From Rotaria sp. Silwood1 (Eukaryota > Rotifera > Eurotatoria > Philodinida > Philodinidae): a stretch of 64,000 nt of DNA. Positions 11,995 to 23,526 of this stretch are shown piece after piece (position 1 is the stretch's first letter; each line of letters opens with the position of its first letter). The notes beneath the pieces are model-generated. The model searched no databases, was not told where the DNA came from, and saw only the letters and a list, made by a program, of their open reading frames with translations. The DNA lies in NCBI GenBank assembly GCA_905250075.1, contig CAJNOP010000076.1, positions 124,001-188,000 of the forward strand, given 5' to 3'. The translations under genes were made by a program, and so were the position numbers.

Positions 11995-12895
11995 TTTGCT
12001 ATGTTAAAAATATACGCAATCAAGTAGTGATAAAAATTATTGCAGTGATTGTAATAGAAAACGAAAAAAAAGACATTCTCATAACGAGTGTCATGCTCAA
12101 TGTAACGGTTATTTATCGCTACACTTTACTTTTCTGTTTTTAGTTTTAGTCTTCTGATCACATGTACATGGGCCATCAAATCAATACTGAATGTTCTACA
12201 ATGTGCGAGATCTGGTTTGATTGGAACCACCAAAAAAGCTTGTGACAAAAATGTATCAAATGACAACACATATTTACCTATATATTTTATTTTCATGAAC
12301 ACTGAGTTTAACGCAGATGATCGCGCTACACTACAGTCACAGTATGACAAGTTCTATGAATTTCGTATGAAAACAAAGACAAATGAAAGATTTGATGAAA
12401 TCAGTTTTCGTGCTTTAGTGTAATTGTCTGATTTTAGTTCGCGGAAGCAATTCAGCAAGAAAAATAATCTCTCTCAGTGATATGTTTCAAATTTTATAAA
12501 CATCAGCTTTTAAAGATGAGTTTCGTCTCAAGTGCATTAGTGGATCTCGGAATTCGACATTGATTAGCATTACTTTCGATTTTGAAAAGGTACCATGTTT
12601 TGTGCTTTACTGAAAAAAACACAGTACTGTAATGATACTTTGCAACACAAAAAAAATACATTATTTATTTGTAGTTTTACTATTTATAAGTTGCTCATCT
12701 TTTTCCTGTCTATATATATTCTAGCTATTGATAGAAATAAGACACAGAGAAGACAAGTGAAGCATAACGGTAAATAACCGTTACACTGATGAGGACACTT
12801 GATACGAAAATGTATTTTCTTTTTCGTTTTCTATTACACTTAATAACACGTTACTTTTGACAAATCTTCATTGCGTGTATTTTTCACGAAAAAAA
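11995..12895. repeat. Shared head-to-head 5' region with inverted repeat
   Basis: The 900 bp between divergent copies 1 and 2. Its two ends are inverted copies of each other: about 12050-12135 (AATAGAAAACGAAAAA..., ...TGTAACGGTTATTTA) matches the reverse complement of about 12745-12840, including the 14-mer GTAACGGTTATTTA at 12102-12115 versus TAAATAACCGTTAC at 12771-12784. So the promoter-proximal flank was duplicated together with the gene. The central 600 bp is not obviously inverted and has no supported gene; a 68-codon frame at 12217-12423 is probably chance. Confidence 0.65.
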
Positions 12896-13737
12896 ATGTC
12901 GAAAAATGAACTAATGAAAAATAGTTCTGCTGTTGCTAATGATTTTTCATCAGTTGGCTCAGTTCATCAACGTGCCTGTCTTACACTTGATCGGTCTGAT
13001 TGTCTACGACTCATTCGATTTCCAGTAACAATTATCAATATTATTCGACAGGCTATACTTGATAGTTGGCCTCGTGGTTTAAAAAATGAAACAGAATATG
13101 CAGGCTCATATGAATTCAAGTTTCGTGGAAATCCTTGGCTCGGTCATGGAGCCGCAGCAGTAGAGTCTCGAGCTATGATGTATGTTTCTATTGGAGTAAC
13201 TTCATCTTCATATTGTATCTATGTTTAGGATGTCAATTATTTCAGCGTTGTATCATGAAGGTTGGCATCTCACGACGGCAACATATGTTTCAAAAAGACA
13301 ACAAGATAATGATTCATTGATTTTCTGTCTCGATGTTCCTCCACCATTAACATCATTTTTTGCTGTTTCATTCAATGAACGAGATAAATTACGTTTGATT
13401 GGTGCTCCATATGATCTAATATCTGTTGTTCGCGAAACTATCGGCACAAAAGATATTGAGCGTGAAGAGTGGATTTATTCAGAGGCAGCTTATCAATTTA
13501 AATTGTATATGATATTATTTTCTTTTGATTTACTAATTCAGATAAGTTGTGATTTGCAGGCGTAATCATCCATGGACAGCCACTGGTTACGAAATGATCG
13601 CTATTCGAATGAAGCTTCTCGATTTACTCGATTGTTTTGCATCGTTTGGTTGGGCATTACATGCAAGCATTAATTTGAGTACAGATCATGATGGTTGTCA
13701 TATTGATACTTGGTTTTTTCGTCAAAGTAGTCAATGA
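12896..13737 (+). CDS. Two-module family protein, copy 2 (intact)
   Basis: Three exons, 12896-13179, 13229-13504 and 13560-13737, give 245 aa ending in TGA. Exon lengths 284, 276 and 178 nt are identical to those of copies 3, 5 and 6. The protein is two tandem copies of a module of about 105 residues: module 1 with DCLRLIRFP, YEFKFRGNPW, AAVESR, EGWHLTTATYVS and DSLIFCL; module 2 with DKLRLIGAP, YQFKL-RNHPW, IAIRMKLL, FGWALHASINLS and DTWFFRQ. No signal peptide, membrane span or known catalytic motif. I do not recognise the family. It is the only plus-strand member and pairs head-to-head with broken copy 1. Codon use matches neighbours. It is the most divergent of the intact copies (for example Thr-Ala-Thr-Gly-Tyr-Glu where others have a Gly-Asp/Ser-Glu-Ala-Val stretch in module 2). 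Confidence 0.85.
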
Positions 13738-16253
13738 GTATTTATATTATATGTCAAAATGCAAAACATTCAGACATAAATCTTAAATAGACGATGTTTT
13801 CTTAAGACTTTGTCTTCTTGCAATAAAACTTCTTTGACATGTAAGATGACTTATTCTTATATTCAGATAACTGTTGGCGGTTGAATAAGAAAATCTTCGG
13901 CAGATTTCTGCTCATAGAAGGAATTCAATGATCCGATACGATGGATGCAGTTTTCGAGTTGAGGCCGTAACTAGGCTGTGACAGCCATTGAATTCATCCT
14001 TCGAAGTTCTTACCACCTTGCCGAGTTCTTGACAAACAACAGTCAATTTTTTTAGATCTGGGTAAGTTCTCGTTTAGTGATGAAGGCAAAATTCACGTCT
14101 TTGAATTCATTTTGATATCTGTGCGATTTCTAAAGTTAAACTATGAAAGAAACTAGCATATAATAGAAGACTCTAGAATATATTGCAAAGAAGAAAATTT
14201 CCTAGATCTTGCTGAATTCTATATTAACGCCATTAAGTAAAGACTGTTCTTTAAGTTTTTAAGGGAGTTTGATGAGCGATGACTGACTGTTTTATTCTTC
14301 AAAATCTGTTGAAAAGGATTCGAAAAGTTTATCAAATTGATCAAACAAGTGATTCAACGTGAACTTCTACATTGGACTAAACTATATTCAAATAAATTCA
14401 TCCAAACATAATTAGTACGAAGTCATCTCCATAAAGACTCAAGCAATCAAGAGTTCCTTTTTTATATACAGAAAAAATATTTTCCATGATTATTATTCTG
14501 CTGTTCACATCTCATGATTTTCATCATGTTAAACCTACAATTTAATGTCCCATTATATGAATAAAAGATTAATACTATACATAAATTAAAGATGTACGGT
14601 AACACACAATTTTTATTGAGATATGTGATATAAAACATCATGCAACATAAAAAAAAACCTTGTTTATGGTAATAAATTACTTTTAAAAACAATTTGAAGA
14701 ACAATAATAGAAAAAATCAAGACTAGTGAATTGAAGATAATAGGCGGTAGTGGCCAATACGAGTTCAATTTCGAGATTCGATTTGACCGCGTTGATCGAT
14801 TTTTTGACTCGACCCTAGCTAGCGCGCGCTGAACTCTGGTATCGACTAAATTTCTCTTTCTCTTGAGAAAATCAATTTCTGAATCTTATTCTTTTCTACT
14901 TTTCATTTCATAGTTGGAGATAGAGGATATGTTCTTGGCATCTTTTCGTCATTGATAGTTCGTCGATACTCTGTAATTAGGTAACACGATTATGAGATAG
15001 ATTTTTTCTGGTTTATCAATATTTTCTTACGTACACATCTGTTATTTTTATATCACCATTGAACAGATAGTGTGTTCGTTGTGCATCGTTGTCTGATGTC
15101 AATAAAGAAAATCCTGATGAAGCGGGAGAAAAGATTGTGTGATACATAACTTCTGCTCTTTAGAAAGTTTGAACTATTTATCCTCTTATACGACAATTAT
15201 AAATCATCTATGAAGCGTTTTACATCTATTTTTTCTACATGACAATAGGTTTAATTTTTTGGTGAAGCCAAAAATATAACTTGACAGTAGAACTTGTTTG
15301 CATTATCTGTATGAAAAAAAAATCTGAAATAAACTTTTATCACTAACGAAAGACATCAGCTCATTGGAGTGATCCGAAACTGAGATATTTCAATATTTTA
15401 TTGTAGTGATACTTATAGCTCCCTCTAAATGTATTCTAAACTTCCTGGTTCTATTTTTTACACTTTTTCTTTGTTGAAACAACTTTTAAAATAATTTATT
15501 ACTATAAACAAAGTTTTTACGTTATGTGATATATGATATAAAATATGCTAAAAAAAGTAAGAAAATTTTTTGTTATTACTAAAAACTATATATAACTATC
15601 GACCTTGAATTTGTGTAAGTATGTCATTTAATGGATAATTATTCTAATTATATGAATCCATATAAAGGCCATGTCAGAGAAATGTAATATTCTCAAGTTT
15701 CATTTTACTTTAACTCTTTCCACTTTGTCTTTCTGAATAAGTTCTGTTAGCATGAATATCTGAGAAAATGTTTGCACTTTCCGCTGACTATTAATTAAAA
15801 ACTAATTAGCGAGTATCTCTTTAATCGTACAAAAAAAAATGCGAAAATTTCAGGATAGACTTTGCGGTACGAATCACATCTACGATGAAATTTTTGACAA
15901 GAATAGGCTGTAAAAATGTTCTTTCGAATACCGACGTTCTAGAGACTCTATTAAGTCTCGAAACAAAAATTTTCACCCTACCATCCTTTTCTCATCGAAT
16001 CATAAAAGCATTTTTTGGTTTGTTTATTCGTAATCGATTACGTCACTTAGAAGTAGTCTAGAGAATGGAATATTTAGTTTTCAAAACTTCTACTTCGATT
16101 AGGAATTTTTAAATTTTTATTGCATTAAGTAAAAGTAGATATTCTTTTTCGCAAAGACATTTATTGAAATGACTAAAAAGCATTAAAAAAAAACACAACA
16201 TTTTTTTAACATTTGTATATGGATGTTTGAATTTTGACAATTGATATAATCAA
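13738..16253. other. Intergenic region, nothing recognised
   Basis: 2.5 kb between copies 2 and 3. An imperfect inverted pair, GAAGGAATTCAATG at about 13917 and CATTGAATTCATCCTTC at about 13987, could fold into a stem of some 14 bp with a loop near 55 nt. A short GC-rich patch with GCGCGC lies near 14822. No credible gene; the 80-codon minus frame at 14462-14704 has no features. Confidence 0.4.
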
Positions 16254-17093
16254 TTATTGATTAGTTCGACGAAAAAACCAAGTGTCAGTATCACGACCTT
16301 CAAAACCTATACTCATATCAATACTTGCATACAATTGCCAACCGAACGATGTAAAACAATCAAGTAAAGCCAGAAGTTTTATTCGACTAGTCACTGCTTC
16401 GTCACCATCAGCTTCCCATGGATAACCGACTCTAAAAGTAAAAAATTGTAGGAACTAGATATTTGAAAAATAATATTATATACAATTTGAATTGATAAGC
16501 TGTTTCTGAATAAATCCATTCTTCTCGTTGTATTGTATCTTTATCAATAGTTTGCTGAACTGCACGTATTAGTTCATGTGAAGCACCAATCAAACGTAAT
16601 TTATCTCGTTCATTGAATGAAACAGCAAAAAATGATGTTGATGGTGGAGGAATACCAAGTTGAAAAATCAATGAATCTTTATCACTTTTTTTCTTGGAAA
16701 CATCAGTTGACGCCACAAGATACCAACCTTGGTGATACAAAGCTGAAAGAACTGACATCCTAAGCATATATACAAGATAAAGATGAAGCTAACTCAATAA
16801 AAAACATACATCATAGCTCGAGCTTCTACTGCTTCACTTCCTTGACCGTGCCAAGGATATCCTTTTAATTTAAATTCGTATGCACTTGCATATTCTTTCT
16901 CGTTTTGTAAACCCCATGGCCAACTAGTTTGAATAGCCTGTCGAACAACACTGATAATTGCTGCTGGAAATCGAATGAGTCGTAGACGATCAGACCGATT
17001 AAGCGTGATACAAGCATGTTGATGAAATGAATAATCTCGTGGTAAATTATTAGCCAAGCTCGTACTTATTTTATTCAGCGTATTTCTCGACAT
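16254..17093 (-). CDS. Two-module family protein, copy 3 (intact)
   Basis: Three exons, 17093-16810, 16759-16484 and 16431-16254, give 245 aa. Module 1 (about residues 24-130) has HACITLNRSDRLRLIRFP, YEFKLKGYPWHGQGSEAVEAR and QGWYLVASTDVSKK; module 2 (about 135-245) has SFNERDKLRLIGAS, AYQFKL-VGYPW, DEAVTSRIKLL, FGWQLYASIDMS and DTWFFRR. Intron 1 falls in the linker after the SRAMM-type end of a module-1 segment; intron 2 splits KL from GYPW in module 2, so the two modules do not share an intron site. It is closest to copy 6 (both have VSKKKSDKDSLIFQLG in exon 2). Function unknown; the protein looks soluble and cytosolic. Confidence 0.87.
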
Positions 17094-19337
17094 ATTGTTA
17101 AGTTAATAATATGGACAATGAAAGTTTGATAAAAAAAAATATTTTATTCAATGTAATAGTGTTAGCTCGCTTCGACGAACTTAACTTTGTTTATTTATTT
17201 CATATGTTAAATCTCTTCAAAAATGTCCTTAAATCACTAGGTATATATACATCCATAGAGAGAAGGAGAAGAACGAGAGAGAAAGAAGGAGAAACAACAA
17301 TAACAATACAGTAGAACGAAGAAGGGAGAGAGAAAGAGATAGAGAATCGAGGGTAGGCAGAATGTGAGTCACCGTTAACAAATAGATAACGAAAAAAGAA
17401 AATATTCTGCATATCAAGATTCATCATGTGCTCTTCTCAGTATTTTTTTGTTTGTATGGTAATACGTGAAGTATATCTGGGCAAGACAAATACTAACGAT
17501 TAGTTTATACTGTTTTTTTACATTGTATTCATAAGGAGTCAGTGGAGTTTTCACTATCAAGGAAAGTCCTTAAAGTGATAAACCGCTTTGGAATTGAAAC
17601 TATACGCATTCTGTAGACCAAATGAGTTATGAATATCTTGAAAAGCACTCATGCTCTTAGATTATTACTTCTGCAATAGTACACTTTGAGAGAATGTTTA
17701 AAATGAATGTTGTGATTTTTCTCACGAACATTCGACAACCTGGTTTTGAATTTCGAGTCGAAACTTCTCATATGTAGAAATATTCGTAAATGAGGTTCGT
17801 TTATTGTGAAAATGTCAGATCTTTTGATTTGCTTCTATCCTGGATTAAAAGAATAAAATTTGTCAACTCATATGAGCGATGTGAAAGACATGCTATGACC
17901 ATAGTTGTATCTCAGGGTAGGAACATCAACACGACTTGAAATATTTACTCAAAGCTCTTCTCGTCAAGGCCTGTTTCAATGAAAAATTTGAATTTGCAAT
18001 TTGCTAATTACTTTGTTCTAGTTATTTTGAAGGAAGTCTTGACATTCAGTCAAAAGAATACCACAAATATACACTGTCACAGCAGTACACTTGGTATTGA
18101 TCAGGTTTTTTCTCTGCTAGAACGACCGAACAATTAAAATTCTTGACTTAACTTGTAAGAAACCGATGAAAACCGATCGATGTAGTTTCAAGTGTGCGTC
18201 ACAGCAATAAGCTAAGAGTAAGAATTCTTTTTTTTTTACCGTACCTTATCAAGCTGACTCGGACGTAAAGAAATTTTAGCCAAAATGTGAACAACTCATT
18301 TATTTTTTAACGATGACAGTTATAATAGACCTTTTAGAACCTTCATGAAGTCGTATAAGTCTACTTTTTCAAACAGAATATATAGTGGATGTGTATAAAT
18401 CAAAAAAAAAGAAATAAATAAACAATTAATCGAGAATAGATGATATATCACTAATACAATCGTCCCCGTTTCTCTTCTAAAACATAAGATATCATTGACA
18501 CCTCATTCACACAAAACAGAAAACAAAATGTTTAAGTCCTACTGCTTCTCATTCATGCGATAATTTTTTTGACTGTTTTCATGAAAGGAATTGATATTTC
18601 TAAGCTTTTTTTCGGTGCATTTTAAAATTCGTATGATTTATGTCTAATTTTTTAATGTTGACTCTTGAAAAATAATAATTTTCAGAACAAAATCTTCTGT
18701 ATCAATAATTTTGTTTAATGACCATTTTCTGGAATTTCTGTAATCGTAAGAGATAACATAACAGAGATCATCACACGGCATTTTTTTTGCCCTATTCTGT
18801 TCTCAGGACATGTAAACTGAAGTCAACTATGCAATTCATTGGTAACATACTGAATAAATTTTATCATGCTTACATTCAGTGCTCATATCTTTTTTATATC
18901 ATTTCAAAAGAATGTTACTCATGTATATATTCTTGACGAAGAAATAATTCTTTTTTAATGCAATATCTTGCCTTCTGTACCATGAGTGCATGGCACTAGT
19001 AGTATATACATACAAAAATAAGACATTCCTCAATGAAACTAGGAGCTTTTGTGAGTGGGTATCGTCCTTGAATTGAGTCAATGTCTTTCATCACCATTCA
19101 GCAACAGATCGATACTCATTTTATTATTCTTTGCTTCACGTACCTATAAGAATGTGTGAGGGTGTAATGTGAATGTCACCGTAAAGAAGAAAACATCCAC
19201 ACCCGCTCGCATACACACCCACATTCACATCAGCACCAATACCCACACCCTTTCATTCAATAGTAAGAATTTAAAAAAAAAACATATTTATTAACATGTC
19301 TCATGGATGATTGCATACTGGGAAATAATATGAATAA
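17094..19337. repeat. Intergenic DNA sharing a duplicated flank with the copy 5 region
   Basis: 17440-17650 and 18060-18205 match 23660-23860 and 24055-24205 in the same orientation; shared words include CCAAATGAGTTATGAATAT and CACAAATAT...ACGACCGA. The upstream flank of copy 3 and that of copy 5 are therefore old duplicates. 17250-17345 is GA/CT-rich and gives spurious frames. 19140-19260 is a CACCCACA-type low-complexity tract with a poor match near 24235-24285. No gene was seen. Confidence 0.55.
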
Positions 19338-20754
19338 TCATTGATTACTTTGGCGAAATCAAGTGTCAGTATCATGACCTTCGTAACCTATACTCATATC
19401 AATACTTGCATGTAATTGCCAACCGAACGACGTAAAAAAATCAAGTAAAGCGAGAAGTTTCATTCAACAAGTGACTGCTTCGTCGCCATTGTCAACCCAT
19501 GGATAACCACGCCTGCAAATAAAACTTTGCATCGACTATGATCTATTTCAAAATAAAAGAATAGTGAGTAGTTTTGGAATCATTTTTGATAAGAACTAAA
19601 TAGAAATCTGCAGATATCACTAAGTAAAAGATCAAATGAAACTGCATCGAATCATGTAGACTAGACATTTTTTATTAGTAAGTTTTCTCAGAATCTGCTA
19701 TCAAGTTTCTTAACAACGAAACATTAGGTAATGTAAAATTTTGAGGATTTGAATTTTCAGAAGTTTACTAGTCTCATAAAATAAAGGTCTATAAATTAGT
19801 TAGATTCGATGTTGTCAAGTTTAGTCAATCATGATTTTTAAACATTGTACTACGTGCTATTGGCAGATTTTTAACAAAAAATTGACTTTTTTCTAATTTT
19901 TTGATGAAAAATTCACCTTATAAATCTACTTACAGAGGTGGATTTTTAAAAAAACTTTGCGCAAGACTCTAAGAAAACTTCTCATATAAAACTGGTTAAT
20001 ACAATTCGATACAGTTTAATTCACTCTTTCAAACGGTGAGAACTTCAGATCTCTCTTTTGTTCCTATCAAAAATGATTCCAAAACTACTCACACTTTTTT
20101 TTCTAAAACGGATAATAGATCATAGCAAATAATACGATGTACAGTTTAAATTGATAAGCTATTACCAAATAAACCCGTTCTTCGCGTTGTATTTCATCTG
20201 CTCCAATATTTTGCTGTACTGCATGTACTAGTTCATATGGAGCACCAATCAAACGTAACTTATCCACTTCATTAAATAGCACAACAAAAAATGATGTTGA
20301 TGTCGGAGAAACACCGAGTTGAAAAATCAATGAATTCTTATCTTGTTGTTTCTTAGAAACATCAGCTGACATCAATAGATATCAACTTTGATGATGTAAA
20401 GCTGAAAGAACCGATAACCTATGCATAGATACAAGATGAACATAAAGTTAATTCGACTAAAAAACATACATCATAACTCGCGACTCTACTACTTCAGCTC
20501 CTTGACTGTGCCATAGGTTTCCATTAAGTTTAAACTCATATGCACTTCCATATTTGCTCTCTCTCTGTATGCCATGAGGCCAATTAGCTTGAATAACCTG
20601 TCGAACAACACTAATAATCGTTGCTGGAAATCGAATAAGTCGTAGATGAATTAGTCAAATTAAGTGTGAGGCATGCATGCTAATGAAGTGAATAAGCCGG
20701 TGGCAAGCCATTAGAGATACGGGCACGGTTTATATTTTGTTCATTGTGCCACAT
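19338..20754 (-). pseudogene. Two-module family, copy 4 (broken, with inserted element)
   Basis: Read on minus from ATG 20752-20754 to TGA 19338-19340. Exon 1 has an in-frame TAG in the His-x-His-Ala-Cys motif and a frameshift near 20655; exon 2 (near 20385) has the Trp of the GW motif replaced by TGA; exon 3 has a stop in the SRIKLL region and TGA for the Trp of DTWFF, with a short deletion there. ORF pieces such as DKLRLIGAP and EYKL-like motifs survive. Intron 2, about 50 nt in the other copies, is about 600 nt because a foldback-type element (19564-20092) sits in it. Closest to copy 5. Clearly non-functional unless heavily recoded. Confidence 0.82.
19564..20092. mobile_element. Foldback/MITE-like element in intron 2 of copy 4
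   Basis: 529 bp bounded by long inverted repeats. The first 28 bp (GTGAGTAGTTTTGGAATCAT, continuing to 19591) are a perfect match to the reverse complement of the last 28 bp; weaker similarity runs inward for 100 bp or more (AGAGATCTG, CATCGAATT-type words). No coding frame, so it is non-autonomous. No clear target-site duplication was found at the edges (AATA on the left, ACTT on the right). The 47.5-48.4 kb element shares internal words such as GATAGAA, AGAGATCT and ATCGAA(A)TT. Confidence 0.7.
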
Positions 20755-22687
20755 TTTATTAAGATAACGATATACGCAATGAAGGTTTGGTAAAAAAAAA
20801 AGAATACTTTAGCGATTGAAATAGAAAACGAAAATGACAATCTTCATGTAATGTGAAATCTTCTGTCATTCTGATTTTATCTTCAATTCTATGGTAAAAC
20901 TTGAAATAAATTTAAGTAAAATAAACCTTACGGATTGGTCTATACTTTTTTGCGCTCTATTTATAAGGAATAGGTAGAGTATTGAGTAAAGCATATTCGA
21001 AACCCATGTCAATATGCGCTGATAGAAAAAGTAGTGCTCTATATGTCTTCATTCTTCAATTGACATTATATCGGTAACAACTATCTGTCATAATATATGA
21101 CGATAAGAGTAAAGTCATCTTCAAAGAAAAAAAAATGTGAGTGTGCATGTTTTGGATAGCTTCTGATAGAATCACGATAACGAATAGTGAGTTTCACTTG
21201 TAGAAAGCAGAGATGAAAACACATCGAATTGTATATTACAGGTTTTTCATCTGGTTATTTTTTGAAGTTTTTAGCTGATCTTTTTAAAAACAAACCTACT
21301 CGTCGAGGTGTTTGCCGTGGAATTTTTAATAATCAGGTTTGCATTCAAAATCCCAATTAATGATGAGTATCGATCAGAAAAATTCGCTCAAATAAAGTGC
21401 TTTATAACAAAAATTATAAAATATCAATTAAAGATCTATAAACTTGCACAAAGTTCACAGATTTCATCATTTAGTACTTATATAAGTATTGTACTGCAAA
21501 TTTCAAGTCGTTTTTGTACGAATTTGCGTTTTAAAGGAAGCACTTTGTGACCTTTTTTGTCCTTGATAAAAAAATACCATATTCAGACACGATTTTAAAA
21601 AATTGATTGAAAAAGTATTCGGAAAACATATTAAAAACTTAAAACGCCCAAGTTCTAATGTATTTATCTGATATTCTCAGAACACTTACGAAAAATAATA
21701 GTTAAATGAAAAAGAAACCTAGCCGATGAACAGATTATAAACGCTGAAAAAGCAAGAAATGGTTCGACAAATTCGAAATAAAATAATAAAAGCCTCAACT
21801 CAGACGACTAAGCTAAACCAATAGAAACAAAAGATAAAAGGTGCTACTAATAAATAACAAATTAATACAAACAATACTTGTCTTTCTAATAGTTATATGC
21901 ATCATAACAACTGGAATTTCTTTTTCCAAATAAAAATTATTCGATTTGCAGATTTTCATGAAGTTATATCGAAAATGATTTTTACTATCCATTTCAAAAT
22001 TTATAGTGCTCCTATGTTTTTTGAGTAACTTTTGATAGAAAAACGATAGAAAGCTGCGCTTTCAGTATTTAAAAGAGAAGACCTAGGTCATCGAATTATA
22101 TCGAAATTTGATTGATCGGTATTTAATTAATTAGATAATTTCTTGATATAGATGGTCAAAATCAATATTTTGAATCCTTTTTTCCTCTGGTTTAGGCTCT
22201 TAATAGGATTAGTCAGTGGAAAATAACTCTTCTACTAAAACAGTCATAAAAAACTCGAACGCGGAGCTAGTTAGAAATGTTAGTCTTCCACAAACGGAAA
22301 GAAAAGAATTTTTCCTATAAATTAGCGTTATTGAAAGTCTAAATCGAAATGAAAACAACTTATGAATATAGTTTTTGAACATTTTCTGTATAAGCTCCTC
22401 TGATGACTTAACTATTGGTCAATAAAATTCTGATATATTAAATCGACGGTGTCAAATTTTCTCTCTCGAATGGTGAATATCGTTAACCTTCATGATGTTT
22501 CTATCGAAATTTGGAGTGTGTTCGTGATGCACAAGGATGATGTACCACAATCCACACTAACAATGTGATTTATTTTTACTCTTACATGATTCGTCATGTT
22601 ATTGGAATAATAATAAGTCTTAAAAAAACAATGTTCATCTCGGATGTGTATTTGAATGTTTGTATTGATCATAAATAATATAAATAA
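20755..22687. repeat. Intergenic DNA with duplicated flank and element fragments
   Basis: 20880-21110 matches 31300-31550 in the same orientation (GGTAAAACTTG, GGATTGGT, TAGAGTATTGAG, CAATATGCG and a shared tail). So copies 4 and 6 share an upstream flank of at least 350 bp. 21145-21240 looks like one end of a foldback element (TTTTGGATAGCTTCTGATAGAA). 21308-21550 is open but featureless. Confidence 0.5.
22018..22520. mobile_element. Degenerate foldback-type element
   Basis: The left end (TTTGAGTAACTTTTGATAGA, then ...CATCGAATTATATCGAAATTT) closely resembles the left end of the element at 47.5 kb. The right end reverse-complements to a similar but more decayed string (AATTTCGATAGAAACATC... 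CACCATTCGAGAGAG). Edges are approximate and there is no coding capacity. Confidence 0.4.
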
Positions 22688-23526
22688 TTATTGATTAGTT
22701 CGACGAAAAAACCAAGTGTCAATATCACAACCTTCATAACCTATACTCATATCAATACTTGCATACAGTTGCCAACCAAACGATGTAAAACAGTCAAGTA
22801 AAGCCAGAAGTTTTATTCGACTAGTCACTGCTTCATCACCATTGCCTACCCATGGATAACCACGCCTGCAAGTGAAACTTTACATAGATTAAGTTATAGA
22901 AAATGATATTATATACAATTTGAATTGATAAGCTGTGTTTGAATAAACCCATTCTTCTCTTTGTATTTCATCTGTACCAATTGTTTGCTGAACTGCACGT
23001 ATTAGATCCTGTGGAGCATCAATCAAACGTAATTTATCTCGTTCATTGAATGAAACAGCGAAAAATGATGTTGATGGTGGAGGAATACCAAGTTGAAAAA
23101 TCAATGAATCTTTATCTTGTTGTTTCTTCGAAATATCAGTTGCCGTTAAAAGATACCAACCATGATGATGTAAAGCTGAAAGAATCGATAACCTATACAT
23201 AAATACACGATGAACATGAAGTGAATTTGATAAAAAGCATACATCAAAACTCGAGACTCTACTGCTTCACTTCCTTGACCGTGCCAAGGATACCCATGAA
23301 GCTTGAATTCATATGCACCTGCATATTCTTTCTCTCTCTGTATGCCATGAGACCAACTAGCTTGAATGGCCTGTCGAACAACACTGATAATCGTTGCTGG
23401 AAATCGAATAAGTCGTAGACGATCATTCCAATTAAGTGTGAGACATGCATGTTGATGCAATGAATAACCTGGTGGTAACTCATTGGCAATTGTGATACCG
23501 ATTTCATTAAATTCCTTTTTTGACAT
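22688..23526 (-). CDS. Two-module family protein, copy 5 (intact)
   Basis: Three exons, 23526-23243, 23192-22917 and 22865-22688, give 245 aa (MSKKEFNEIGITIANELPPG...). Module 1: NDRLRLIRFP, VVRQAIQASW, AYEFKLHGYPW, GSEAVESR, HGWYLLTATDIS, DSLIFQLG. Module 2: RDKLRLIDAP, AVQQTIGTDE, AYQFKLRGYPW, GDEAVTSR, FGWQLYASIDMS, DIDTWFFRR. The two halves align motif for motif and this copy shows the repeat most clearly. No signal peptide. Intron 1 is 50 nt and intron 2 is 51 nt. The upstream flank resembles that of copy 3. Function unknown. Confidence 0.88.

Noticed and set aside
12126-12423. Two overlapping frames on opposite strands between copies 1 and 2
   Set aside because: No motif, no related sequence elsewhere in the window and no splice sites that extend them.
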